From Acestrorhynchus altus (taxonomy: Eukaryota; Chordata; Actinopteri; Characiformes; Acestrorhynchidae): a DNA stretch of 64,000 nt. The stretch lies in NCBI GenBank assembly GCA_034509495.1, contig CM067522.1, positions 16,622,385 through 16,686,384 of the forward strand. The letters run 5' to 3'. Shown piece after piece: positions 1-64,000 of the stretch. A model generated the notes under the pieces. The model searched no databases and was not told the origin of the DNA. It saw nothing but the letters and a program-made list of their open reading frames with translations. The stretch's first letter is position 1. Each line of letters opens with the position of its first letter. Both the position numbers and the translations under genes were made by a program.

Positions 1-617
1 GGTGACAGGGCAAATCTGCATTCCCTCTTGCTCTTCGTCTTCACTCCAGAGATCACAGTGACTTAACACTGTCAGGGTGCCTTGGAGAGGGAGGGTTCAG
101 ACAGATGGCACTTTTCCACTGCATTGTACCTGCACTACTTGACTCAATTTTTCATGCCTGGTACCCGGTTTCTCTTCCACTACTACAGCTCTCCCCTGAA
201 ATGCAGCTGGTGATGTTGCAAAAGAGGTTCTATAGGTTTACACATTCAAAATGACATTACCGGATCAGGTTTCTGGGTGTAAAATTATTGTGTTCAAAGC
301 AACCCTATTAAGAGTGTAAAGGATATGTGGTAAATGCATTGTTTGGTAATATAGGAGAACCGTACCCCGTACACCGTTAGGGAATTTTTGAATGGTTGAT
401 TCGAACCAATAGTTTTAAAGACGGACTAGGCTGTAGGAAGTGAACGGAATACTGTGCTCCTAGTTATTTTAAGACAGGTCTCTCTGAACAAGACACTTTT
501 AACTCATAACAGGCACTTCCGTGTCTCGGTTTGGGACGTTACGTTATAGCTTAAACTGGAACTGCCAGTCAGCTGGCTAACTTAGTGTTCTCCTGAATTT
601 CCTGACAGAATATATCC

Positions 618-929
618 ATCCATTTTCCATACCGCTTATTCCTGAATAGGCCAGTGCCCAGCCGGCAACTCTGAGAACAAGGGCAGGAAACAACCCTAGA
701 CAGGGCGCAACTCCATCATAGGGCTCACACATACTCACACACTAAGGGCCAGTTTAGAGTCGCCAATTCACCTACCGCACATGTCTTTGGAATGTGGAGT
801 ACCTGGAGGAAACCCACACGAACATGCAAACTCCACACAGAAATTTCCCAGGTCGCCCCACCCAGGTCCTTCTTGCTGTGAGGCAACAGCGCTATCTACT
901 GTGCCACCTACTGTGCCACCATGCCGCCC
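618..929 (-). repeat. tRNA-derived SINE-like repeat with 13-bp target-site duplication
   Basis: The repeat runs from a ccatccattttcc start to gtgccaccatgccgccc. Read on the minus strand it opens with a tRNA-like head (GGCGGCATGGTGGCACAGT) and ends in a ggatggat tail. The 13-mer ACAGAATATATCC flanks it on both sides (605-617 and 930-942). This fits insertion by target-primed retroposition. It is a very common teleost repeat type; a second copy lies at 26947-27294. Confidence 0.8.
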
Positions 930-970
930 ACAGAATATATCCTGTAAAAAAAAATATGACATTACTGGAC

Positions 971-1249
971 ATGAATATGAGCCACGGCTAGTCCGACTGG
1001 AAGGTGGGCAAACAGCGAGTGGAGACATTTTAAGCTTGCTTCAACTAGTTCATTGTTTTCAAATATCAGTTGCAGATTTACAGAGTTGCTGTTCATGCTA
1101 ATAATTTCTCTGTTTATGAAGAATGCTCAGAGGTAGCTCCTCACAAAGATGATTATTATTCATCCCTCCTCAGATCTGATGATTTGTAAAGCAGTCTCTG
1201 TGTCATTGTTCTGAAATCACTTGCAAATCAATGGAATTAGATTAATTTA
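971..1249 (+). repeat. direct duplication, copy 1
   Basis: About 280 bp, from atgaatatgagccacggct to attagattaatttaa, matches 2178-2452 almost throughout, with scattered substitutions and small indels. It has no transposon hallmarks. Confidence 0.85.
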
Positions 1250-2177
1250 ATATAGATTTAATAAATAAAATGCTGCTCTGCCTTTCCAGACACAATGTAT
1301 CCTGTTATAAAGAAATATAACATTACTGTGTAAATAAGTTAATGTGAGCAGTAGAGCTGGAGGGATGATTTCAGTGCTCCTCAAGATTTACAGGTCATGT
1401 TTTAGTCCTAGAAACCACAAGCGAGCAGGTACTGAAAATGACACATTGCACTGTGCCTCCTTCATCCCCGCTGCCACCAGTTTGGTCCTGTTGGTCACCT
1501 GCGGGGATGGCTCTGCTCCTACAGAGTACCGAAGAGCTTAGATGCTGCCAAAAACAAAGGTCAAGTTGGATACCTTGATACCCATAAGATTTAGGATAAT
1601 TATAAGCCTTCAATGAGTTAAATGCTCTTCAAGAGATGACCATCAGTCAGCATTTGAAGACATCGAGTGAGTCAGCTGTCCAGACTCCCAGGAGAAGTTC
1701 ATTCCACCACTTGATGGCAAGACAGAAAAGAGTCTGGGTGCTTGTATTCCATGCCCCTTGATGGATGGTGGGTCAAGTTGAGCTGTACTTGATGATCGAA
1801 GGGCTCTTGATGCAGGGCCTTACAGGGGCCAACGTGTGGTCAATGTCAAAAACACATCAATATTAACCATGAAATTGTACATCTTTGGTCAGAATAAAAT
1901 GCTTCTGCATACTCCTCAAAGTCACCTGGTAGAGCTGAATTTAGTGGAAGTTGTCATGTAATGCAGTGGAAAAGCACAAAGCGTCTCTGATTTTACACAA
2001 CCTATGGGTGAAAGTTACAGGCCAGATGGAGAGCATCACTCTTAATCAGAGCAGATTCTTCTGTTTAATGAAATAACTGGTGAGATGTGCTCTGCTCTCT
2101 TTATTAATGTTTGATTTTCACCGGTGGAAGCATCTCCACCATGCAGGCTATTGTATTAGTCACACAAACATGAGGAA

Positions 2178-2452
2178 ATGAATTTGAAACATGGCTAGTC
2201 CGACTGGAAGGTGGGCAAACAGAGAGTGGAGACGTATTAAGCTTGCTCCAGTGAATGCATTGTTTTCAAATATCAGTTGCAGATTTACCGAGTTGCTGTT
2301 CACGCTCATAATTTCTCTGTTTATGAAGAATGCTCAGAGGTAGCTCCTCGCAAAGATGCATTATTCATTCCTCCTCAAAACTGATGAATTGTAAAGCAGT
2401 CTCTGTGTCAATGTTTTGAAACCACTCGCAAATCAATGGCATTAGATTAATT
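2178..2452 (+). repeat. direct duplication, copy 2
   Basis: This is the partner of 971-1249, in the same orientation about 1.2 kb downstream. Shared blocks include ctagtccgactggaaggtgg and tatgaagaatgctcagaggt. Confidence 0.85.
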
Positions 2453-2501
2453 GCCAAATATGCTGCTCTTGCATTTTTGTATTTTCTGTTCTACTTCAGT
2501 T

Positions 2502-2505
<4 letters not shown>

Positions 2506-2579
<74 letters not shown>
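2506..2579 (+). repeat. (TC)n(AC)n compound microsatellite
   Basis: About 42 bp of TC repeat passes directly into 32 bp of AC repeat. Confidence 0.95.
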
Positions 2580-2581
<2 letters not shown>

Positions 2582-2726
2582 CTCACTTGCTTTTTCTTAT
2601 CCTCTCTTGTTCTTTACATGCTTGGCTCAGTAGTCTCTCTCTCTCCATCCTACATCAGTAAGGCCATCCTTCAGTTTGGTGGCTTGTGATGGATGTATTT
2701 GATGTGAGCAGCCTACTGTTGTGCCA

Positions 2727-2769
2727 GTGTGTGTGTGTGCGCGTGTGTGTTTGTGTGTGTGTGTGTGTG
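2727..2769 (+). repeat. (GT)n microsatellite, interrupted
   Basis: GT repeat with gcgc and ttg interruptions. Confidence 0.9.
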
Positions 2770-3089
2770 CTCAGGCAGACTGCAGGGAAACAGCGTTGCA
2801 GGCTTATAGGAGCCCATCTAATAACATGCCACTCAAGTTCTCTGCCTCTGACTGGCAGAGTGAAGCATGGCAGTGGTAAAGACAGCTGGGCTCTGGGTTT
2901 GGGGGACTTTGTGTTTAAGTGATGTTATCTAAAGTGGTATATATTGATTGGGTTTGGAGCAGTGACTCGACTCAGGGAAAGACTGCAGAGGAGAACATCT
3001 GTTGCCATGTTGTAGGTAAGCATGTCGGGTAATCTGGTTATATCACAGTGCAAAGATTTACCTGCACACTTTATTCAGTCATTTTAAAT

Positions 3090-3330
3090 ATTGTGACAGG
3101 GTGCAGCCACAACACAATAGGAACAAACTGGGTGCTTTATACCTCTCTAGCCCACACCTGACATTAGGCATGGTGCCAGTAGGTTTATTATTCAGTTGGC
3201 AGTACTTCTCTACAGGGACTATGCAAGCTTTGTGTGTGCATTTGCACATCTGCGTCAGCAATGTGTGCAATCTATAGTAGCTGAATGCATTAGTTAGTAT
3301 GTCCACAAGCATTTGGACATATAGTACACA
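3090..3330. repeat. Tc1-derived MITE-like repeat
   Basis: It contains ttaggcatggtgccagtagg and ggcagtacttctctacaggg, blocks shared with copies at 14030, 31806 and others. It ends near a catttggacatatagt end typical of this teleost family (an actatatggacaaa end in the 31806 copy). Confidence 0.65.
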
Positions 3331-3479
3331 CTCTAATATGCTGCCTTCAAATAGAAACAGCATATAAACACACAATCCATGTCACACTTCACACTCAGCA
3401 CTCTGCACAATTACTCTTCACCATAACACACTGGCACGAAGCATCAGCCAATCACACACAGTGTACTCTCCACCGGAAA

Positions 3480-4324
3480 TGGCCATCCACCTGGAGGACT
3501 GTACCGAGCACTAAGGGGGCTCACTCAGGACAGAGCCCCAAGAGTGATTGAACAAAGACTTCACCAGATGATGTAAACCACTGACTAGCAAAAAGAACAG
3601 GAAGGCCAGGCTGGAATTTGCCAAGAAGTACAGAGACAAGTGTCAGGGGTTTTGTGGACTGGTGAGACAGAAGAAAGAACAGATCTGCCCATGATCTCAA
3701 ACATAAGAGCTCATCTGTAAAACAGTGAAGGTAGTGTTATGGCTTGGGCTTGCATGGCTTCCTCTGGGATGAGCTGATTATACGTTACTGATGATGTGAC
3801 GCATGATGGCAGCAGTACAATGAACTCAGATGTCTACAGAAACATTTTGTCTGTCAATTTAAAGAATTAAGGTGATTAGGAGTTCCTTCATTATTCAGTA
3901 AGATAATAACCCAAACATAGGGATTCATCAGGGGCAAGAAGTGGAAGATTTTAGACTGACCTAATCAGTCTCCAGACTTGATCCCTATACAGAAGGCAGT
4001 CACCCCCGAAACAAACACCAACTGAATAAGGCTGCAGTGAAAGTATGGAAAAGCTTCCCAAATGAAGAATGCAAAAGTTTAATGAGGTCAGTGAGTCACA
4101 GGCTTGATGCAGTTATTGCAAGCAGATGATTTGCAACTAAATATTAATTTTTATTCACATTAATCTACTTGAAATTGATCTGTTCCAGTACTTATTTTGT
4201 GTATCGGGTCCAGATGTAAATACCCAGAAATAAATCTTTTAATGTCAAACCCAAATGCTTTCAGTCTACAGCAAAAATAAAGGGGTTGGCCTCACTGTTC
4301 CAATACTTTTGGAGGGGACTGTAT
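3480..4324 (+). pseudogene. decayed Tc1/mariner-like transposon
   Basis: The reading frame is broken by many stops and indels, but the order of Tc1 transposase features is visible on the + strand. A helix-turn-helix-like N-terminal part comes first, then a VMAWACMA segment (family form VMVWGCM), then DNNPKH before the last catalytic region. The copy ends in ccaatacttttggaggggac, the usual outer terminal repeat. The 5' terminal repeat was not found. It cannot encode an active enzyme. Confidence 0.72.
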
Positions 4325-7300
4325 ATTTCGGTTGAATGATGATATGCGATATATGTTGTGAAAATACAGAATGACAGGAGGCAAAACGTTATTTTAATAC
4401 TTTACGACTTGATAGAACAATATTGCCTCAGCCATATGTCGCTCTGTTTACAACCAAATATCGATATATCGACCTGCCCTACAGGGAAGTGCTTTTAAAT
4501 TACCGTTGCAATGGCAAAAGTGGGAACAACTGGTCTCACTTAATCCTAAACCAACTGATACATCACAGCTCCACCTCTCAGTCTCCACAACATGTATGTA
4601 TGATATATAATAATAGAGTAATCTGTGTTTTTTCTGTTGCTCAGAGACATCATGAAAGAAAGCCTCTGAGATGATACGCAAACTCACTGAAGCACTCTTT
4701 GATTCCCACAGAAAATATTTCTTTAAAGCAATGCTAATGGCTCATTTCATCTAATACGTCCTGTCAGAAAGAGTATAGATCAACAAAGACTATGCATGGC
4801 TCGACGCAAGAAGCCTCTTCATGGCTTCTTGATGTTTTTAGCATTGATGCTCCTTCTCCACTGGGAGGGAGTGGAGCTGGCTTATTGTGCACTGTGTTTG
4901 TTGCAGGTCCATTAGGTAACTAATCTCCCTGCCCATGCCTGTGGTAGGGGGTGTATAGATGAGCTTTTGCAATGGCTTGTCCAGATGTTGCTCACTGGGG
5001 GTGCTGCTCAGCATCCCCCGCAGGCCAGCTGTTTAGGAACCATTATAGGAGAAGTGTTCCTGGAGACGACTGCTTAGATTATCCACTTAAGAGGGGAAAC
5101 CTGATTTTGAGGGGGTAATTGATAGATGGAGAAAGAAATCTGTAGTGAACTTTCCTGTCTGCCTGGAGCTGTTTGCTGTTGTGTATTTGCTTGTTCAAGG
5201 TGAGTTTTCTCCTTCTTACCGGGTTCCACCTTCAGCAAAAGGTTCTTATCTTATACTTTGTTCTCCTACCACAAACCTTATTGATCAGCCAAGACATGTT
5301 TGGCATCTGAAGATTGACCATGATACAGATGTTTCTTTGAGTGATTCCGTATAAGAACCTCTTTTGAGTCCATAAAACCCACGGATGTGTCCCCAACTGT
5401 GCCCTGTTCACTTTGTAGTGCACGACTTTGTTATTCTGTCATTTTGTGCTGGTGTCCGTTTTCATTCTTTCGACCGGAGGGGTCCGGCTCTGGTGTTTTT
5501 GTTAAGTCAAGTGTGAAAGCTGTTTTTGAGCCCAGGAGCAGTCCAGAGAACCGATCTCTGGTCCTTTTGAAATTGGTGGTCTGTGGTTCGCTTCAAACGA
5601 ACTCTGGTTTGGTCTGTGTGGAAGTGTGGAAGCCATCCGCGAAGCTACCGCTTCTGATTTCAGTGATGTTTTTGAAATGGTAAATTGACCTTTCAGTATC
5701 CAGTGTTTTGGTTTCTCTCTTTTCATAGAGGGACAGATTGAGTCCCCATTGGTAGTTCTTGGTTTCCGGGGGTCCCAGCAGTATCATAGTGTTATATAGT
5801 GATCTGGAGTGATCTGGAGCCCCTTCCCCAGACAGGCCCTGAATGAATGCTAGGTATGATTAACCTTCACTTGTTGTAAAGGTTCTTCAGACTTGCACAT
5901 TCCCATTAAAAACAAAGGGGCCCGGGCTGATGGAAGGCTGACCTTGAACTCCCCTGCCAACCTCTTCAGAAGCTGACTTTGGGTTCTCCTACCACTTCTT
6001 CACACTGACTGCCCACCTTTCTGCTACTGGATTATCCCATATTGCCTTGGACTAGTTGCCCTCCTGCCATCACCCTCTTTGTAGAAACGTCCCTAATTAT
6101 CTTGTATTGTTACTATCACCACAATCAAACCACCATCATGACTTTAGTGCACCTGAGCATTACAGCATATATGTGTTGGTCCAGTGTCACTTTATCAATA
6201 ACGTGAGATTAATTTGACCAGAGAAGAATTGTTCCTCCATGTGAGCCTGGCTCCTCCCAAGGTTTCTTCCTGCAGCTCTGAGGGAGGGATTTTTTCCTTG
6301 CCGATGTCATCACAGATGCCGGTGCCGAGATTCACCGGATCATAGTGTTAGCACATTAGATTTAATATGTTAAATTTGATTTTTAGCTTTTTTTTAAGAG
6401 TGTAGCACAAAAGTGCTCAGACAGACCCACTGTATTCCCACCACAGTATTTGAAGTGTGATCTAGTCGCTGTTCACAACACAGTCACTTGTGCACGGTGC
6501 TAAAATAAACCTATAGGGAGTGCAACTCTAGTGGCACTGTTGAAGATTCAACCTCTCCAGTAGAGACATGCTGGCAAGCTTGTGGTCACATCCTGTAATT
6601 TAGGCTATTGGATCAGGCAGATCATGGACACTGGAATGGCTGCGATCTCAATCCTGAGGAAAGGGAAAGGAAGGAGTGGTGTTCAGGTTATGTTTTTATG
6701 CTTTTCTCCTGTTAAAAATCTTTACCTAACAATGTGGATGAGCTGCTATTTTCTAAGTATAGTTTGTCACATAAAGTTTATAGCTTGACATACTGATTTT
6801 CCCAGATCTGTATGTGCTAAACCAGGTGCACAGACAGCAGATAAAGGAACAAAAACAGCCGAAAACAGAGTAAAATTACATCATCTCATTACCTCAACTC
6901 CCAGAGCAGTTCCTCACTGAGAAACCTCCGGATAAACTGCAGACAACAGCAAAATTGCAACATTGCCATCAGCTTCTCTTGTAGTGACAGATTGTTATGA
7001 GTTCAAGTTGTAATTAATCTCAAATAATATCAAACATGATACCAGAGTTGCTGCACGACCACCAACCCAAATCCCACATACCCCATTCAGCCAATCAAGA
7101 ACTTCTAAAGGTAGTAATTAGTTGCATGAGGTGGGGTTGTTAGAATTGAATCTGAAATATGTAGGTACGTCATGTTCCCTATTATTGGCCGTCCTCTATC
7201 TTCTTTAGCCAGTCGACTGGACAAACCGATTGGCTAAGGAAATGAGGGGAACTAGGCATCACACTGTGGCAGATATTGGGGAACTGTTTGCACCAAAATT

Positions 7301-8021
7301 TGAGTTTGAGCCACTGAGATTGCATATTTTAGCCACTGATGCCCTAACGAGTGTCTATTATGCTGTATATGTGAACAGATGCACCACAACCACGTTTTAC
7401 AGGGTTTTATTATTATAAATGGATGCATACAGTGTGACACCACGATTGCTGCTTGTGAGAGGTAGGATGGCCCTGCCTCTCCCCCATCACTCAATGCTCT
7501 GCTTGCCAGTGTGGACCACCATATACATGCAGTGAGGCCTGTGGAATGGACCCTGTCCTTTTAATTCTATTTTTTTTCTCTCTCTCATTTTCCGTCTTAC
7601 TATCTTTCTCTCTTTCTGTCTCTCATTTTCTCTCTGCTTCTCTGCTCCCTTTACTCTCACTCACTCCGCTTACTTTCTATCCCTTCTATTCTTTTTCTCT
7701 TCTAATTATTTGATGTCCACTGATTCTCTCGCTTTTCTCTCTCAGTCCCATTTTGCTAAAAATGCGAGCTTCTGTCTCCCAACCACAATTCGTCCTCCAG
7801 TCCCTCCGCCGATCTGTTAGCTCTAACTGCATTTTGAGCAGAGGCTTTGGGCAGTCGTTTACTGGCCTGTGGAGTCTGAGCCAAATTCTCTCTCAAGCTG
7901 GACTCAGGCTGGACGTAGGCTGGACTGAGATGAGAGAGAATGAAAGGGAATAGGTGATGGGATTGGAGCACTGGGGATAAATATAATAATACATATTGGG
8001 ATCAATGCTCGCCAGGCTATG

Positions 8022-8025
<4 letters not shown>

Positions 8026-8104
<79 letters not shown>
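8026..8104 (+). repeat. (TG)n microsatellite
   Basis: About 39 uninterrupted dinucleotide units. Confidence 0.97.
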
Positions 8105-8106
<2 letters not shown>

Positions 8107-9307
8107 TTGGGCAAAGCCTGTTTCAGGTAGAAGTGCATTGATAACATAGTAGGACCCAAGAGAACTGATGGAGCCTTTTCCACCACTCAGCACCGAGAGA
8201 CGCCAGTGAGGAGACTGTTCCACTGTGTTCTGAAGCAGATTGAACCTGTGCTTGTCTAAAAGGGATAAACAAGCATAGGGCTGGGTATTGGCAAGAACAT
8301 GGCAACAGAGAATGTATCACGATATACAGGAGTTATGATTCAGTATATCATCTTATGTCCATCTCTCTTGTAATCCTCTCGCTCACCCTTGCACTCAGTG
8401 CACCCCTGGACCTCCCTAGATTAATACAAAATCAGTCATATCCCTTTTAAGGTACTTTTATCTCTGTTTGTTCTATTGAAGTCAAACATGAACTATCGTG
8501 GCATTTCAAGCCTAGACTTTCAATGCACATTTACAGAAAGGCTTAATGTGACTTTGTACGCTGTGTTATTATTATGGTTAGCTATGGTGTGTTCACGGCA
8601 GTGTGATCAGCAACTCCTATGACCAAACCATTGTAATTATGCTGGCCTCTCTTTGTGTCCTCTCAGGGTAACCCTGTTACCCTGGCTTTAACTTTGAACC
8701 AAAAACAAGCTCGTTTGATGAAGGCCAGATTGTGATGCCTAGAAGACTTGGTCAGAGTATCTACAGAGCATCAGAGAACAAGGGGACAAGGCCAGGCATA
8801 TTGATGTGCATGAGAAGGCTCGCCCATGTGGTCTGATCTCAAAGAAGAGCTAGTGTAGCACAAACCCATGAAAAAAAATGTCACCTTGAGTGTTTGCAGC
8901 CATATTAACTCCAGGCTCCATAAATGTTATAAATACCTGTGGGGTGTGCAGCCGTATTCATAAATTGAGAAGGGGTGGTACAGTGCAGATAACGTCTCTT
9001 TCCATTTGATGGAACGATGATTGCTGTGATTTGGCAGGCATAAATAATTTGGTAAAAAATAATAATCAATAATCCAGGTCAGGTTTCACCAACATAATGA
9101 CATGGCTTACTTGGTCCATATCCTGCAATCCTTACACACATTGCAGCTGCTCTATCATGGCGGCGCTGATTAACGCAACAGTCACTCACTATTGAATTAT
9201 GTATTCCTGGTATGTCCTCATCCTTTATGTTCTGTTACTCACTAATGAGGCTGAGGTTTGTGAGGGCAGTTTCTAATACCCTGCGTTCTTTTGATTTGTT
9301 CCTGCAG

Positions 9308-62296
<52,989 letters not shown>

Positions 62297-64000
62297 GTAA
62301 GTATTTATGCCCATGCTTGGTTGGAGCTGACATCTAAACATGGCTGAATACACAGAATAAACATTCCCGTGCATTTCCAAAGAGAGATTCTCTGTTTTCC
62401 TAACAGATAGAGCATTGCAGTGATATGCACTGCGTCCTGCAGCCAGACGGGTGTCTCTTTGTTTACCGTAATTGTTCAGTTCCCCAGTTGGACATTTGAT
62501 GTGTGCTAAATTCCTCCCATTCATCAAGCAGGCTGCCGAGCACAGCAGAAAAGCGAGTAAGAGTTTCGCCAACTCCTGCTGTTCCGCTTCTCTCACCATC
62601 CGCCCCTCAGAAGTCAATCGTGCCCGTTTAATTACGAGAGCACAGTTTATTCTCCCTGTGGTACTTCGTTAGTGCTTTCCGAACACACGTGTTTAGTATG
62701 TATGTCCACGGCAGACATAAGATTAAAGAAACTGTGTGATTAGATATGGAACATATCAATCAAACCATCTAAAGGCTTAGTGTTATAGCTGTGAAGACCA
62801 GAAGGAGATTGTCTGTTATGACATGTCAAGACTAGTGGGCTAAAAATGCATCATGATGCATCAACCTATATGGTGAGGTGATGTTTCAGCTGCATCAATT
62901 TTGGAATGTAATTGATATAAAACCATTCTGTGAAGTATGAGCTTCTTTTTTGCATAATAGATTTGTGCATTAAAAATAATAATAAATAATAACCTCTTTT
63001 GAGCTGGGATGGACTGGCTGGGTGGGCTGCTATGGGTGTGGGCTGCTGATTGGCTGAAGGCACTAACCTCTCCCCAGGTCAACAAAACAAAATTGTCCAA
63101 AAAGGACCCCCACTCCCCCCAACCCAGTCGACAAAACACAACTGATCCAAACAGACCTATCCGATCCCACCACCCCCATGTTCGCCGAAACTCCTAGGGC
63201 TGAATTAAGTTGCGAGTCTAGCCCTGCTTTCGAGGGTCTCTCATTTGCTGTCTTTCATAGAAACAACCATCATTTATCAAAACTAAGCATTTGATCGAAA
63301 CAGACCTGAGGAGTGTGGGCGAGGAGGGGTGCCATATGAAGCTGGCAGTGTCCATCAAGTAATCAAGCAAAGTACATTTTGAAGAATAGGGAAATCTGTT
63401 TTGTGTGTTTATGTGATGAGGTGGGTGCCAGCTGTTAAATCAGTCAAGAGTCTAATTACAAGATGTTTTTGAAAGTGTATTGTTTTTTTTCTCAAACAGC
63501 ATTCCTGATCATTTCCACACAACAGTCCACTCAACAACACAAAGTGGCCATAAAAAGATCACTCTCATATTTTATATGTTTATCTGGATTTTGATATCAG
63601 ATTCAACAAAGAATCAAAACAGACCTAAACATAGTCCCTAGCTATGGCACATTCTAACAAGGGCTGTAACCAAAATGGATCCTTATTTATGGTTTTGAGC
63701 TCAAATATATTTATATGTTGATATGTTGAAGTGGAATTTAATATTCAATATTGAATATAATGCACTGGTTATTATTGATGAATAGGGCTGAATGTTGACA
63801 GAAACAATGTACCTTTATTACTAAGCAACAGAGAGTGAAAGAAAATGGTTAAAATACTGACTTTTAATAATAATATACACAAAAAATAGTATCACTAAGT
63901 AGGAATCAACCGATTGCAATGCATGAATGCAGTGATCGTGTCATGGAGTCACTCAGAATGGCAGCGGGTCATAATCACTGATGTGACGTGCAATGAATCC
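62297..64000 (+). other. cacna1b: intron 24 (5' part)
   Basis: No IIIS4 exon (RVLRVLRPLK-like) was found before the window ends. The sequence is AT-rich. The last 100 bases (from about 63900) read like a decayed Tc1-like fragment, with a cactcagaatggcagcgggt motif shared with the copies at 50.9-51.1 and 23.4 kb. Confidence 0.75.

Larger units (their letters stand above)
1..9307 (+). other. cacna1b: intron 3 (3' part only)
   Basis: No coding exon was found upstream of exon 4. In particular, no stretch encoding the S2-S3 region expected for exon 3 was seen. The sequence is AT-rich and holds a SINE, a 280-bp direct duplication, three dinucleotide arrays, a Tc1-like fossil and unremarkable unique sequence (for example 4330-7950 and 8350-9290). 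Confidence 0.75.

Noticed and set aside
1..9307. Exon 3 or 2 of the channel in the first 9.3 kb
   Set aside because: I looked for the IS2-IS3 coding pattern (such as LRNGWNVMDF) on the + strand and found none.

Overview
The window is a piece of a ray-finned (teleost) fish genome. It holds the middle part of one large protein-coding gene on the + strand, cacna1b, which encodes the pore-forming alpha-1B subunit of the N-type (Cav2.2) voltage-gated calcium channel. The fish origin is inferred from the density of Tc1/mariner-like fossils, hAT-like and fold-back elements, tRNA-derived SINEs and long dinucleotide microsatellites around a vertebrate channel gene. Teleosts often carry two copies (cacna1ba and cacna1bb); I cannot say which one this is, nor name the species.

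Gene layout. I can place 22 coding exons between 9308 and 62296. By mammalian numbering (from memory) they are exons 4 to 24 plus the alternative cassette exon 18a. They join without a phase break into about 1,064 codons, roughly 45 percent of a Cav2 alpha-1 subunit. In order they encode: the domain I voltage sensor S4, S5, pore loop and S6 (exons 4-7); the I-II linker with the beta-subunit-binding AID motif (8-11); all of domain II (11-17); the II-III linker where the synaptic-protein interaction site lies (18, 18a, 19-21); and domain III S1 to S3 (22-24). Exons 1-3 and everything after III S3 lie outside the window. No second host gene was seen on either strand.

Non-coding sequence. Introns fill about 95 percent of the window. 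Introns 6 (14.1 kb) and 7 (11.6 kb) are the largest. They are packed with decayed Tc1-like transposases (3.5, 17.6, 23, 26.3, 49.5 and 61.5 kb), an RTE-like LINE fossil (13.8 kb), a decayed minus-strand gene of a widespread uncharacterised family (24.1-24.8 kb), SINEs with intact target-site duplications (0.6 and 27 kb), hAT-like elements (10.5 and 37 kb), fold-back elements (39 and 45.5 kb), a 22-bp minisatellite (41.6-42.05 kb) and some 30 microsatellites.

Points most worth a second look: (1) an exact 18-bp match to the Tn5/Nextera mosaic end inside a GA repeat at 16.93 kb, which looks like library adapter left in the assembly; (2) intron 16 carries U12-type (minor spliceosome) signals; (3) exon 18a is conserved in fish; (4) exon 9 appears extended by 33 nt; (5) exon 11 has two in-phase acceptors 9 nt apart; (6) a hAT-like element sits 14 nt inside intron 8; (7) three acceptors sit on GU repeats instead of pyrimidine tracts. 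I found no sign of an entirely new biological system. The novelty here is in splicing architecture, repeat structure and assembly quality.
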